From: Plectrocnemia conspersa
Lineage: Eukaryota; Arthropoda; Insecta; Trichoptera; Polycentropodidae
Direction: 5' to 3'
Assembly (NCBI GenBank): GCA_009617715.1
Contig: VTFK01000112.1
Location: forward strand, 248,001 to 312,000
Length of the DNA: 64,000 nt
In this document: piece by piece, positions 62,701-64,000 of the stretch
Layout of the letters: each line of letters begins with the position of its first letter
How positions within the stretch are numbered: position 1 is the first letter of the stretch
Made by a program: the position numbers and the translations under genes
The notes under the pieces: generated by a model
What the model saw: the letters and a program-made list of their open reading frames with translations, nothing else
Told to the model about the DNA's origin: nothing
The model's database searches: none

Positions 62701-63851
62701 ATTATAGGTACTGGTTATAACTTATAATAGAAGACAGTAATGTTATATACAAGTTACAACAAACAATTCAATAAAATTATCAGTCTGAGTTAAAGAAAAT
62801 ATATATGAACACATCAATCTAAATTTGTATTATTTACTATTACAGAAGCCGTTGCTGGAAACGCTTCAGCGAGTATAGCTAGCAAGAACGGAAAAGATAA
62901 GCGTAGTGCTGAAACAGGAGCTTTAGTGTTGGTGATTTTTGTTGTGGCTGGATTGATATTGACTGCACCAGCTGCATGCTGGCTCACCCTGAGGATACTG
63001 CACGCTTCTAGAAAATATCAACGTGCCGCCGACTGCGATTCATTAGCCGACTCTGACAGTATGTAAATTAGTATTAATATTTATTAAAAACATTAATAGA
63101 AATACAACCATATACTGTTAATATAAGTTACGTTGATTATTATGTCACGATGAAGTATTACAAAACTACGCTTAAGTAATAATCGATTATAACAAAAACT
63201 ACACATCTTAAAAATAAACTGTCTAATTTTAGAGAATCTTGTGTATAATATATTATAGATTTACTTATTAAACATTCGATTTTATTGAGTATATAGAAAC
63301 CTTTTGAGTGGTCTCAAAATATCCTTGCCATTCATTGATTTATCAATTCATAAATTAATCATTTTAGTTGGACCAGGCTCGGCTGCTCTACTAAGTAATA
63401 GATTAACGGGCTCAAGTGGCACTTTACTATCCGAAGTGCTATCATTAAGACGATTGAGAGTCGGCCGAGGGGGTAGCAATTCAAGTGGTCATCGTTTACT
63501 CAGAGAATCTAAGGATTTGAGTGAAGAACGACCATTAGAGGCACCACAGAATGACGGCACCGATAACAATGTTGGAGGGTAATGAGTAATTATGTATTAA
63601 AAATCATATTATTGAACTAATCATGAATTTATAATACTAGATGGTCTTCTGGAAGCAGCATCACTTTGGCTGCCGTCGATGAGACGTCCACAGCAGGTGC
63701 GGGTAGACCGAGTTCTGGAGGGAGTCTTCCTGTCGGAAGCACAATGCAAGCTGACGCTAATCATGCTTCGCCATTGCGTCGGTCTCGCACATGTTCTCCC
63801 GCACGCTCCAATCACACAACACCTCATCATCCATCGCACGTTAACTCACTG
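2738..63851 (+). CDS. THSD1: THSD1-like transmembrane protein with a TSP1 repeat (spliced, 3' end possibly outside window)
   Basis: Ten coding exons join in phase: 2738-2795, 44493-44917, 46379-46636, 49320-49677, 56407-56537, 61704-61910, 61989-62262, 62846-63058, 63368-63578 and 63641-63851, giving about 782 codons. Order of parts: signal peptide (1-19), two or three beta-sandwich segments (about 20-366), TSP1 (about 371-432), a CUB-like module (about 448-565), a transmembrane helix (about 595-621) and a Ser/Arg/Pro-rich cytoplasmic tail. The N-terminal landmarks HVALSGDV, LDVRWPIARL and LEFGCDLFSERFPEYCFVYV fall where vertebrate THSD1 has matching patterns (from memory, not a database hit). 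Vertebrate THSD1 is a membrane protein linked to endothelial focal adhesion; a role in insects is not inferable. All introns are GT-AG. The CUB-like module is not part of vertebrate THSD1 as I recall it. The last donor (63852) is weak, so the C-terminus is uncertain. Confidence 0.62.
2873..3045. repeat. Perfect 35-bp direct duplication just inside the first intron
   Basis: The 35 bases at 2873-2907 recur without change at 3011-3045, 138 bp downstream. The copy begins TGTTTCCTTCAAAGTTGTCC. The bases between are not duplicated. Confidence 0.9.
4330..4450 (+). pseudogene. Non-LTR retrotransposon reverse transcriptase fragment (jockey-like)
   Basis: The translation reads ITPIHKNGDK, then a stop, then PAKVFKIIFFKYVSNNI. 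This matches the start of jockey-type reverse transcriptases (TPIxKxGDK followed by a xxKVFExxI helix). The fragment is short, broken by a stop, and related to the copy at 29780-30035 (PAKVFEIILDYYVSNHI). Confidence 0.6.
4801..4856 (+). repeat. Dispersed repeat end, copy 1
   Basis: The sequence GGTTTGGGTTTGAACAGCAA, followed by a GGACGTT block and CAAATTGAGC, recurs inverted at 43000-43055 and in part at 43087-43108. It looks like the terminal part of an unnamed transposon family. Confidence 0.55.
4895..4955 (+). repeat. 25-bp tandem duplication
   Basis: A 25-bp unit at 4895-4919 is repeated at 4920-4944 with one change, and the first 11 bases start a third copy. It is a simple tandem duplication in noncoding DNA. 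Confidence 0.9.
4956..8600. other. Intronic AT-rich stretch with one GC-richer island
   Basis: No gene or mobile element is recognised here. An island at about 5880-6300 is richer in G and C and has two overlapping minus-strand open frames (5882-6166 and 5890-6156) without recognisable protein features. It may be a regulatory or unique region. Confidence 0.3.
8624..9720. mobile_element. Foldback element: 1.1-kb palindrome with CAATTTACCGCC-type arrays at its ends
   Basis: The left end has imperfect units CAATTTACCGCC and CAATTGATCGC; the right end has their inverse. The arms continue inward as an imperfect inverted repeat: GCTAGCATATTTTAC, then AGAAGCAATGATATGTG on the left, matched inverted at 9670-9640. 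They then reach an inner TTAACCCTTTGATAAGTGAG (8806 on) mirrored at 9596. The centre (about 8890-9560) is made of degenerate AT-rich units with TTTATTTACGTCTCAC, also inverted about a point near 9180. No coding capacity is seen. Confidence 0.75.
8810..9592. mobile_element. Possible TTAA-flanked piggyBac-like core within the foldback
   Basis: It is bounded by TTAA at 8806-8809 and 9593-9596, with terminal inverted repeats starting CCCTTTGATAAGTGAGTT. This fits the piggyBac superfamily (TTAA targets, CCY ends). Because the outer arms are also inverted, the TTAA could instead be internal to one larger palindrome. Confidence 0.4.
9745..9870 (-). pseudogene. Non-LTR reverse transcriptase fragment, minus strand
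   Basis: On the minus strand the frame encodes DQQHMFRPACSTATNLLSF, matching the QQHGFxxxRSTxTNLLxF segment of jockey-like reverse transcriptases. The fragment abuts the right end of the 8624-9720 foldback element. Confidence 0.65.
9900..14433. other. Intronic stretch without recognised genes
   Basis: Islands of higher GC lie at about 10480-10900 and 12650-13040; the rest is AT-rich. An exon-like run ending in a strong donor, AAGCAG|GTATGT, at 11774 has no convincing partner. No coding or mobile element feature is otherwise supported. Confidence 0.3.
14434..14911. mobile_element. Foldback element with inverted GCCGCGCC arrays
   Basis: The left end (14434-14516) carries repeated units like AGCCGCGCCGACAT (variants CAACAT, GTCAT, GACTA). 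The right end (14811-14911) carries the same units inverted (GCGCGGCAATGTCG, GCGCGGCTATGTCG). The outermost blocks CCCCGACAAAGCCGCGCA and its right-end counterpart align as terminal inverted repeats. The core of about 290 bp is ordinary AT-rich DNA with no open frame. GC-rich ends in AT-rich DNA mark it as an insertion. Confidence 0.75.
15029..15195 (+). repeat. Dispersed repeat, copy 1
   Basis: This stretch, including CAGTTTCATTGGCACGTATT and GCAAATGGTGCTACTGTTCA, matches the minus strand of 36475-36655 (GGTTTCATTGTCACGTATTA and GTCGCTACTGTTCATC). The family is unnamed. A 46-bp palindrome follows directly. Confidence 0.5.
15196..15241. repeat. 46-bp near-perfect palindrome
   Basis: The two 23-nt arms meet without a loop at CAC|GTG and differ at one position. 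The sequence would extrude as a cruciform or could be a tiny transposon end pair. Confidence 0.9.
15770..16200. other. GC-richer intronic island
   Basis: Composition is distinctly less AT-rich than its flanks and there is no long open frame. Possibly regulatory DNA or an old insertion; nothing more can be supported. Confidence 0.25.
17280..17710. other. GC-richer intronic island, possible regulatory region
   Basis: About 430 bp has much higher GC than either side, with CAGGTG and CAGCTG E-box-like words and no open frame. A cis-regulatory role is an inference from composition only. Confidence 0.25.
17711..22380. other. Intronic AT-rich stretch
   Basis: Nothing coding or mobile is recognised. 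A GC-richer island lies at about 21180-21560, with short open frames on both strands (21261-21443, 21288-21476) that lack features. Confidence 0.3.
22440..22646. mobile_element. Small MITE-like inverted-repeat element
   Basis: TTACGGTC at 22440 is mirrored by GACCGTAA ending at 22646. Next to each end is a small hairpin (ATCACGCGTTTTCGCGTGAT on the left, CCGCGAAAATAGCGG on the right). It is about 207 bp with no coding content. No clear target duplication was seen. Confidence 0.45.
22740..22874 (+). repeat. Dispersed repeat fragment related to 30270-30375
   Basis: The segment with GCATCTGACTCACTTTTATT and GAATAATATTAA matches 30310-30380 (GCATTCGACTAACTTTTATT and GAATAACATTAA). It is interrupted at TTAA by the element starting at 22875. 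Confidence 0.5.
22875..24317. mobile_element. TTAA-flanked piggyBac-like non-autonomous element
   Basis: TTAA at 22871-22874 and 24318-24321 flank ends starting CCCTTTGCGCTCGTAAGTCG and, inverted, CCCTTTCCCCGCGGATGACT. Each end is followed by a small palindrome (GTCGACTATGTGTCGAC on the left, ATGACATCCATAGAAGTCAT on the right). TTAA targets and CCC ends are piggyBac hallmarks. The 1.44-kb inside has no transposase, but has a GGCCCCACC/GGTGGGGCC hairpin at 24016-24060. The match between the two ends is imperfect. Confidence 0.5.
24535..24720 (-). mobile_element. tRNA-derived SINE candidate, copy 1
   Basis: On the minus strand GGTTCAGGTCCCC (24653-24641) resembles a Pol III B box, with a weak A-box-like segment about 30 bp upstream. 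The segment GCAGCAAACT onward is shared with 42480-42640. Confidence 0.45.
24818..25744. mobile_element. hAT-family element with perfect 8-bp target duplication
   Basis: The element at 24826-25736 (911 bp) starts CAGGGGTCGGCCAACATTTT and ends with the inverse of CAGAGGTCAGAAAATT. It is flanked on both sides by the identical 8-bp duplication CCATAGAC (24818-24825 and 25737-25744). CAGGGGTC ends and 8-bp duplications are hAT hallmarks. The inside shows only short open frames (63 aa at 25450-25641, minus), so it is non-autonomous or decayed. Confidence 0.85.
25831..26160. mobile_element. Foldback element with inverted GGACATTAACCCCCC-type arrays
   Basis: The left array (25831-25914) has units such as GGACAAATACCCCCTGGACA and ACATTAACCCCCCCGT. 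The right array (26018-26160) carries the inverse (GGGGTTATTTGCACGGGGGG, GTCAATGTCCAGGGG, GTTAATTGTCAGGG). The AT-rich core between them is about 100 bp. There is no open frame. Left arrays are C-rich and right arrays G-rich, so the single strand would fold into one large hairpin. Confidence 0.8.
26640..26712 (+). repeat. Short tandem repeat with GCGCAAGATAATAA
   Basis: Two copies of a roughly 21-bp unit, TGCGCAAGATAATAARCGC, lie next to each other in an AT-rich stretch. Confidence 0.7.
27240..28010 (+). repeat. Dispersed composite repeat, copy A
   Basis: The block with GGAATATGATTCTCTCGAGT and GAAAGCTTTTTT (27340-27395) recurs at 30413-30470. About 480 bp later CGAGCCTCCGCTAATGTATT and the CAAGATGGCTGACA block recur at 30900 and 40450. 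The parts keep the same order at each locus, as expected of one long non-coding element. No coding capacity is recognised. Confidence 0.55.
28240..28700. other. GC-richer intronic island
   Basis: Open frames exist on both strands (28416-28697 plus, 28412-28594 minus), but neither shows a domain, splice context or start support. It may be a conserved noncoding block. Confidence 0.25.
29780..30035 (+). pseudogene. Non-LTR retrotransposon reverse transcriptase fragment (jockey-like)
   Basis: In broken frames it encodes PAKVFEIILDYYVSNHI and then VFYNDFEKAFDKVGH. The latter is the YxDFxKAFDKVxH catalytic region (palm motif A) of non-LTR reverse transcriptases, and a stop follows soon after. It comes from the same family as 4330-4450. 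Confidence 0.8.
30230..31430 (+). repeat. Dispersed composite repeat, copy B
   Basis: Shares the GGAATATGATTCTCTCAAGT block with copy A, then CGAGCCTCCACTAATGTATT, then at 30990-31415 a stretch shared with copy C (AAATCCCGGTTTTGG and AGAAAAAATATGTACTTAAA). Compared with copy C it lacks most of the region between the CGACCA and ATTTCACTG blocks, so it looks like an internal deletion. Open frames on both strands here (31193-31390, 31223-31462) are incidental. Confidence 0.6.
31450..36470. other. Intronic AT-rich stretch
   Basis: No gene is recognised. A GC-richer patch lies at 33590-33800 with a 98-residue open frame (33668-33964) that has no recognised features, and another lies at about 36080-36310. 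Confidence 0.3.
36475..36655 (-). repeat. Dispersed repeat, copy 2
   Basis: Diverged inverted copy of 15029-15195. The 66-residue minus-strand open frame across it (36454-36654) has no recognised protein features and is probably incidental. Confidence 0.5.
37320..38030. repeat. Inverted and tandem repeat region around GATCGTCCTAT units
   Basis: A roughly 98-bp unit starting GATCGTCCTAT is tandemly duplicated (37819-37916, then 37917 on) with moderate divergence. At the left, 37320-37400 carries related words in inverse orientation (GGGTCAGAATTTTAATACGG, GTGGTCAAAAT). Between them is a GC-richer core, 37550-37750. The layout is again foldback-like. Confidence 0.5.
38140..39310. other. Unidentified insertion-like block with a 131-residue open frame
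   Basis: This block is less AT-rich than its flanks. It holds a strong hairpin at 38497-38540 and an open frame at 38826-39221, which starts at a non-ATG codon, contains no recognised motif, and is shadowed by an 82-residue minus frame. AATAAA at about 39306 and the GC-richer stretch before it could be a retroelement LTR. No family can be named. Confidence 0.3.
38497..38540. repeat. Stable hairpin
   Basis: TGACTGTATTCCCCTC pairs with GAGGGGAATACTTCAGTCA across a 9-nt loop, a 16-bp stem with one 3-nt bulge. It is shorter than a typical pre-miRNA. Confidence 0.8.
39840..39970. other. Small GC-richer intronic patch
   Basis: A short stretch less AT-rich than its surroundings, without an open frame. 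Nothing else is visible between 39310 and 40400. Confidence 0.2.
40410..41940 (+). repeat. Dispersed composite repeat, copy C (longest)
   Basis: Starts with CGACCAATGAAAAACAAGCA (as copy A) and ends with the AAATCCCGGTTTTGGACGCG and GTTGCAAAAATCTATCTTAC blocks (as copy B), so it bridges the two. It is about 1.5 kb with no transposase or polymerase motif, and its family is unknown. Confidence 0.6.
42480..42640 (-). mobile_element. tRNA-derived SINE candidate, copy 2
   Basis: On the minus strand GGGTTCGGGTCCC (42599-42587) is a near-consensus Pol III B box in a tRNA-like stretch, followed by GCAGCAGACTCGAATTG. It then has an AT-rich body similar to 24535-24640. The tRNA fold is not intact. Confidence 0.45.
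43000..43108. repeat. Small inverted-repeat element related to 4801-4856
   Basis: Arms around 43031-43056 and 43084-43108 are inverted copies of the GTTTGAACAGCA block with a short AT-rich centre. The outer part of the left arm continues the match to 4801-4856. Confidence 0.5.
43768..43772 (-). terminator. Pol III terminator of tRNA-His
   Basis: Five T residues on the minus strand lie about 30 nt after the tRNA 3' end. A second T-rich run follows further downstream. Confidence 0.6.
43803..43874 (-). tRNA. tRNA-His (GTG anticodon)
   Basis: On the minus strand the 72-nt sequence begins GCCGTGATCGTCTAGTGGTT and ends GGTTCGAATCCTGGTCACGG plus CA. The acceptor stem GCCGTGA/TCACGGC is perfect. 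The A box (TCGTCTAGTGGTT) and B box (GGTTCGAATCC) are canonical. The anticodon GTG is at 43841-43839. A TTTTT Pol III stop follows at 43772-43768. The tRNA is antisense within the giant intron of the THSD1-like gene. A minus-strand open frame across it (43666-43917) is incidental. Confidence 0.96.
44493..44917 (+). CDS. THSD1: THSD1-like exon: N-terminal beta domain
   Basis: The acceptor is AATTCCAG and the donor GAG|GTAAAT. The exon enters in phase 1 and leaves in phase 0, giving residues 20-161. It holds the HVALSGDVQVWL strand, a Cys in TLPCGYLAKGGTYLLRLRP typical of an Ig-like beta sandwich, and the VRWP motif that closes the first domain. Two N-glycosylation sequons, NAT and NLT, fit an extracellular location. 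The open frame extends upstream to 44237, but that part is AT-rich intron with no start context. Confidence 0.75.
44918..46378 (+). other. THSD1-like intron with a mariner relic
   Basis: Besides the mariner fragment, a GC-richer piece at about 45080-45370 has overlapping open frames on both strands that I could not identify. Confidence 0.4.
45530..45776 (-). pseudogene. Mariner transposase N-terminal fragment
   Basis: On the minus strand, from an ATG at 45776 and with frameshifts, it reads NEFRVVIKYF, GKTPKEINLKLDEVHGT, KTVYNWVNELK and SGRPLEVTTPKVID. This is the DNA-binding HTH region and the SGRP linker of mariner transposases. The frame is broken near the start and after VID, and the catalytic domain is missing. 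Confidence 0.8.
46379..46636 (+). CDS. THSD1: THSD1-like exon: second beta domain
   Basis: The acceptor is AATTACAG and the donor AAG|GTAATG, both in phase 0, giving residues 162-247. The sequence carries MCPPVEVA, a Cys pair in YCGDSLCPP and a Cys in LQLRCELFGAAGTYALALRP, an Ig-like strand pattern resembling the previous exon. GC content is far above the surrounding intron. Confidence 0.75.
47573..47918 (-). mobile_element. Candidate solo LTR
   Basis: A distinctly GC-richer 346-bp block begins TGTGAC and ends CTACA on the plus strand, giving TG...CA ends. On the minus strand it has an AATATTTAAGG TATA-like box near its start and an AATAAA (47623-47618) near its end, the usual order in an LTR. 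No target duplication is visible, so this is tentative. Confidence 0.4.
48036..48060 (+). repeat. 25-bp block shared with 57111-57135
   Basis: The bases beginning CCGTGACCGTTTCGCAACAA are identical at both places, 9 kb apart, and flanking similarity is weak. It is probably a remnant of one mobile family. Confidence 0.7.
49320..49677 (+). CDS. THSD1: THSD1-like exon: domain before the TSP1 repeat
   Basis: The acceptor is TATTTTCAG and the donor CTCG|GTAAGT. It enters in phase 0 and leaves in phase 1, giving residues 248-366. It contains VFPCDGH, YPACVLQRSDRVRVFA, LEFGCDLFSERFPEYC and a final Cys in RQECLPTLP. This cysteine layout immediately before a TSP1 repeat is the strongest link to THSD1. 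The open frame runs past the donor to 49769, but the GTAAGT donor and the next exon's phase support ending at 49677. Confidence 0.78.
50640..51900. repeat. Degenerate AT-rich repeat field
   Basis: Related blocks recur about every 280-370 bp: GTCGTAGTTTTAATCATAT (50874, 51240), with GCCGTAGTTTTTATCATAT near 51790, each followed by AAAATAGATCTTGTAAATA-like words. GATCCGCCATCTGGTTTCAA near 51555 parallels the AATCCGCTATCTTATTTCAA block near 51330. It looks like an old amplified noncoding unit. Confidence 0.55.
51934..52012. repeat. Long near-perfect hairpin, 37-bp arms and 5-nt loop
   Basis: Arms 51934-51970 and 51976-52012 are complementary at 36 of 37 positions, the exception being a possible G-U pair, around the loop GAAAT. 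The arm begins GTAATAAATAAAAATATAAA. The sequence would fold into a long double-stranded RNA hairpin if transcribed. Confidence 0.95.
52275..52279 (-). terminator. Pol III terminator of tRNA-Lys
   Basis: A run of five T residues on the minus strand begins 5 nt after the mature 3' end. Confidence 0.65.
52285..52357 (-). tRNA. tRNA-Lys (CTT anticodon)
   Basis: On the minus strand the 73-nt sequence begins GCCCGGCTAGCTCAGTCGG and ends GGTTCGAGCCCCACGTTGGG plus CG. The cloverleaf folds with acceptor GCCCGGC/GTTGGGC (two G-T pairs), a canonical A box (TAGCTCAGTCGG) and B box (GGTTCGAGCCC), and anticodon CTT at 52324-52322. TTTTT follows at 52279-52275. It lies antisense in the intron between 49677 and 56407. 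Confidence 0.97.
56407..56537 (+). CDS. THSD1: THSD1-like exon: first half of the TSP1 repeat
   Basis: The acceptor is GATTTTTCAG and the donor AAG|GTATGA. It enters in phase 1 and leaves in phase 0, giving residues 367-410. It encodes WGPWSSWSVC followed by CPPGCGGTRARYRYC. This is the WxxWxxWxxC and CxxxCGGxxxRxRxC signature of a thrombospondin type-1 repeat, with Trp residues suited to C-mannosylation and the Trp-Arg ladder intact. The exon is too short to stand out by length; it is recognised by its motif. Confidence 0.88.
57111..57135 (+). repeat. 25-bp block shared with 48036-48060
   Basis: Identical to the copy at 48036, here lying inside the hAT element. Confidence 0.7.
57694..58140 (-). 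pseudogene. hAT (Zaphod/ZMYM1-like) transposase fragment
   Basis: The minus-strand frame at 57966-57694 reads EESRKRLIPVINYIITPEKQ, then NIDLRGHRDY, FRKILKFRSQ and LENHLKSASENATY. This is the LRGHRDD ... LLxFR ... LxxHLxxxPKNATY series of Zaphod-type and ZMYM1 proteins (DUF4371 region). Broken similar sequence continues to about 58140. The catalytic C-terminus is lost. Confidence 0.82.
58242..58463. mobile_element. TTAA-flanked piggyBac-like MITE inserted in the hAT element
   Basis: TTAA at 58242-58245 and 58460-58463 bound a 214-bp element. The right end, inverted, starts CCCTTTAAACGCCAGCGACT; the left end has CTTAAACGCCAGTGAGTCAC, having lost a few bases. GACTTTTTAATGAGTCA near the right end is a subterminal palindrome like those of the element at 22875-24317. 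Confidence 0.6.
58915..59300 (+). pseudogene. Mariner transposase C-terminal fragment
   Basis: In broken frames it reads KPKKHVKFD, FGQKQHSCDAAA, RSFLFLKIKRILKGQRFATI and finally RWHKCIISDWNYFER. These match the tail of mariner transposases (KxxKxxLKGxRF and RWxKCIxxxGxYFE motifs), with stops and frameshifts between. It ends about 200 bp upstream of CFAP157, whose promoter must lie in or next to it. Confidence 0.7.
59512..61008 (+). CDS. CFAP157: CFAP157-like coiled-coil cilium and flagellum protein, intronless and nested
   Basis: A single uninterrupted frame of 498 residues starts at an ATG with G at -3. It has a Lys-rich N-terminus (about 1-22), then FYELQIADLNRKLERL and almost continuous coiled coil to about residue 385. 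LNGKLNSLEEFR and VMKENIAINNEL fall where human CFAP157 has matching stretches. Near the C-terminus, YKRGDLGFVP (GDLG at 420-423) matches the conserved YQPGDLGLVP motif of CFAP157 (recalled, not searched). The tail is acidic. CFAP157 is needed for sperm flagellum structure at the basal body or axoneme in mouse, so testis expression is likely. The gene lies in the 56538-61703 intron of the THSD1-like gene, on the same strand. No intron is seen, consistent with a retrocopy or intron loss. There is no frameshift or premature stop. Confidence 0.85.
   Translation: MPPKSQKSKGKKNKAKKGKEEKGSDILTEVDKTFYELQIADLNRKLERLRAKNEELEAKNDELVADYKKLDEDRADVITYVKKNLQMKTDEANELQERVRGLEELRVIETRDFKLKISDLQKDFNIMREQLTSEVKLLNGKLNSLEEFRNMREQLMIKFEKQEKDFENQEESYKKLLYENEKKLIISKNNLKKEMESKLTQLAQDMHDATEVRIASSTQRVMKENIAINNELREILAACARLKEESNILKEKEKAARLSFKLCEGQRDKAVEKSIVQLKLIEKLTSEHGMMKEKFGSLKEQEFDLETQKSNVEVLSNEITVMSEKMNNLERQLKDSLTEKDDLKMQAQKARTETKRIESIVINAGMAVRNSVKLLESESRDEAEEDSARRVLLYTLLELLSPHTVKEFSSMSSSIQYKRGDLGFVPTMSPTVKVIESKIVSDDYTKPYEGSESKVYDKEQSDDIYKEEIKEYLEKVEDEHLKESDSDLKSEKDDDSTY
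61009..61703 (+). other. Noncoding remainder of the host intron after CFAP157
   Basis: AT-rich, with polyadenylation-like hexamers and no recognised gene. Confidence 0.4.
61120..61125 (+). terminator. Polyadenylation signal candidate for CFAP157
   Basis: AATAAA lies 112 bp after the CFAP157 stop codon and is followed by T-rich sequence. ATTAAA at about 61067 is an alternative. Such hexamers are common in DNA this AT-rich, so the call rests mainly on position. Confidence 0.4.
61704..61910 (+). CDS. THSD1: THSD1-like exon: end of TSP1 and start of CUB-like module
   Basis: The acceptor is ATAAATTTAG and the donor CAG|GTATTA, phase 0 to 0, giving residues 411-479. ESEACAGNNTVEGKLCPW completes the TSP1 fold with its last two cysteines and has an NNT sequon. 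DECQCGCVLRLG and a later Cys in QTCKGRNFWLLQ open the next module. Confidence 0.78.
61989..62262 (+). CDS. THSD1: THSD1-like exon: body of the CUB-like module
   Basis: The acceptor is ATTTAACCAG and the donor ATAG|GTAATG, phase 0 to 1, giving residues 480-570. The pattern SPGHIVKLTMEKYHLSCG, WLKARDGDSP, then SSHSLLLEFFSDE resembles a CUB domain (strand, Cys, an RDG turn, then a hydrophobic strand with F and SD). The CUB assignment is from pattern only. Confidence 0.72.
62263..62845 (+). other. THSD1-like intron
   Basis: A 583-bp GT-AG intron between the CUB-like and transmembrane exons; nothing else is recognised in it. Confidence 0.6.
62846..63058 (+). CDS. THSD1: THSD1-like exon: juxtamembrane stalk and transmembrane helix
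   Basis: The acceptor is ACTATTACAG and the donor GACA|GTATGT, phase 1 to 1, giving residues 571-641. After a Ser/Lys-rich stalk with an NAS sequon comes ALVLVIFVVAGLILTAPAA, a single transmembrane helix. It is followed by basic residues (RILHASRKYQR), the expected cytoplasmic stop-transfer signal for a type I membrane protein. Confidence 0.8.
63059..63367 (+). other. THSD1-like intron
   Basis: A 309-bp GT-AG intron between the transmembrane and tail exons; nothing else is recognised in it. Confidence 0.6.
63368..63578 (+). CDS. THSD1: THSD1-like exon: cytoplasmic tail, part 1
   Basis: The acceptor is TCATTTTAG and the donor GAGG|GTAATG. It enters in phase 1 and leaves in phase 2. It is Ser-, Arg- and Leu-rich (LTGSSGTLLSEVLSLRRLRV) and then acidic, with no domain recognised. 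It joins directly after the membrane-spanning exon. Confidence 0.7.
63641..63851 (+). CDS. THSD1: THSD1-like exon: cytoplasmic tail, part 2
   Basis: The acceptor is TAATACTAG. Entering in phase 2 gives a Ser/Thr/Pro/Arg-rich frame with RRSRTCSPARSNHTTPHHPS. A possible donor CTG|GTTAAT ends it at 63851 in phase 0. If that site is not used, the frame reads on through AT-rich sequence to a stop at 63918-63920, which would be the end of the protein. Another open frame through the same bases (63679-63864) is out of phase with the upstream exon. Confidence 0.55.
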
Positions 63852-64000
63852 GTTAATATGCTGATTGTTTTTATATATGTGAATTGTTTTGTGTATTATA
63901 AAAATGTGACTTTATCATGATTTTGTGTCACACAATATGCACAGTTTTAAATGCTATTGAGATTCTTATTTATTAAAATATTGTATATTTGTACAAAGGT

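Noticed and set aside
63679..63864. Alternative frame in the last exon
   Set aside because: It is out of phase with the preceding exon, and its composition does not continue the cytoplasmic tail.

Overview
The window looks like nuclear DNA of an insect, or at least an arthropod. It is very AT-rich, its genes are split by GT-AG introns, its two tRNA genes are of eukaryotic type, and it holds mariner, hAT, piggyBac-like and non-LTR retroelement relics. The species cannot be told from what is seen. The only genes recognised are one long spliced gene, one intronless gene nested inside it, and two tRNA genes.

The long gene runs on the + strand through almost the whole window. It reads as an invertebrate homologue of THSD1 (thrombospondin type-1 domain-containing protein 1). 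A small exon at 2658-2795 gives a start codon and a hydrophobic signal peptide. After an intron of about 41.7 kb, nine more exons (44493-63851) continue in consistent phase. They encode THSD1-like extracellular beta domains, one TSP1 repeat, a CUB-like module, a transmembrane helix and a Ser/Arg-rich cytoplasmic tail. About 782 codons are present, and the 3' end may lie beyond the window. A possible 5' untranslated exon and TATA-like box lie at about 1380-1485.

The intron at 56538-61703 contains an intronless same-strand gene, 59512-61008, for a 498-residue coiled-coil protein recognised as CFAP157, a sperm-flagellum and basal-body factor. The same intron holds a decayed Zaphod-type hAT element with a TTAA-flanked MITE inside it, and a mariner transposase relic ending about 200 bp before CFAP157. 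Two tRNA genes, His(GTG) and Lys(CTT), lie antisense in other introns of the host gene.

The giant intron (2796-44492) has no convincing conserved coding exon but is rich in mobile DNA. The main items are a hAT element with a perfect 8-bp target duplication (24826-25736), a TTAA-flanked piggyBac-like element, and jockey-like reverse transcriptase fragments. There are also tRNA-derived SINE candidates and several unnamed dispersed repeat families. Most unusual are three foldback elements (about 8624-9720, 14434-14911 and 25831-26160) whose ends are inverted arrays of short, relatively GC-rich units.

No CRISPR array or bacterial-type feature was seen. Statements about family resemblance rest on motif recognition by eye, not on a database search.
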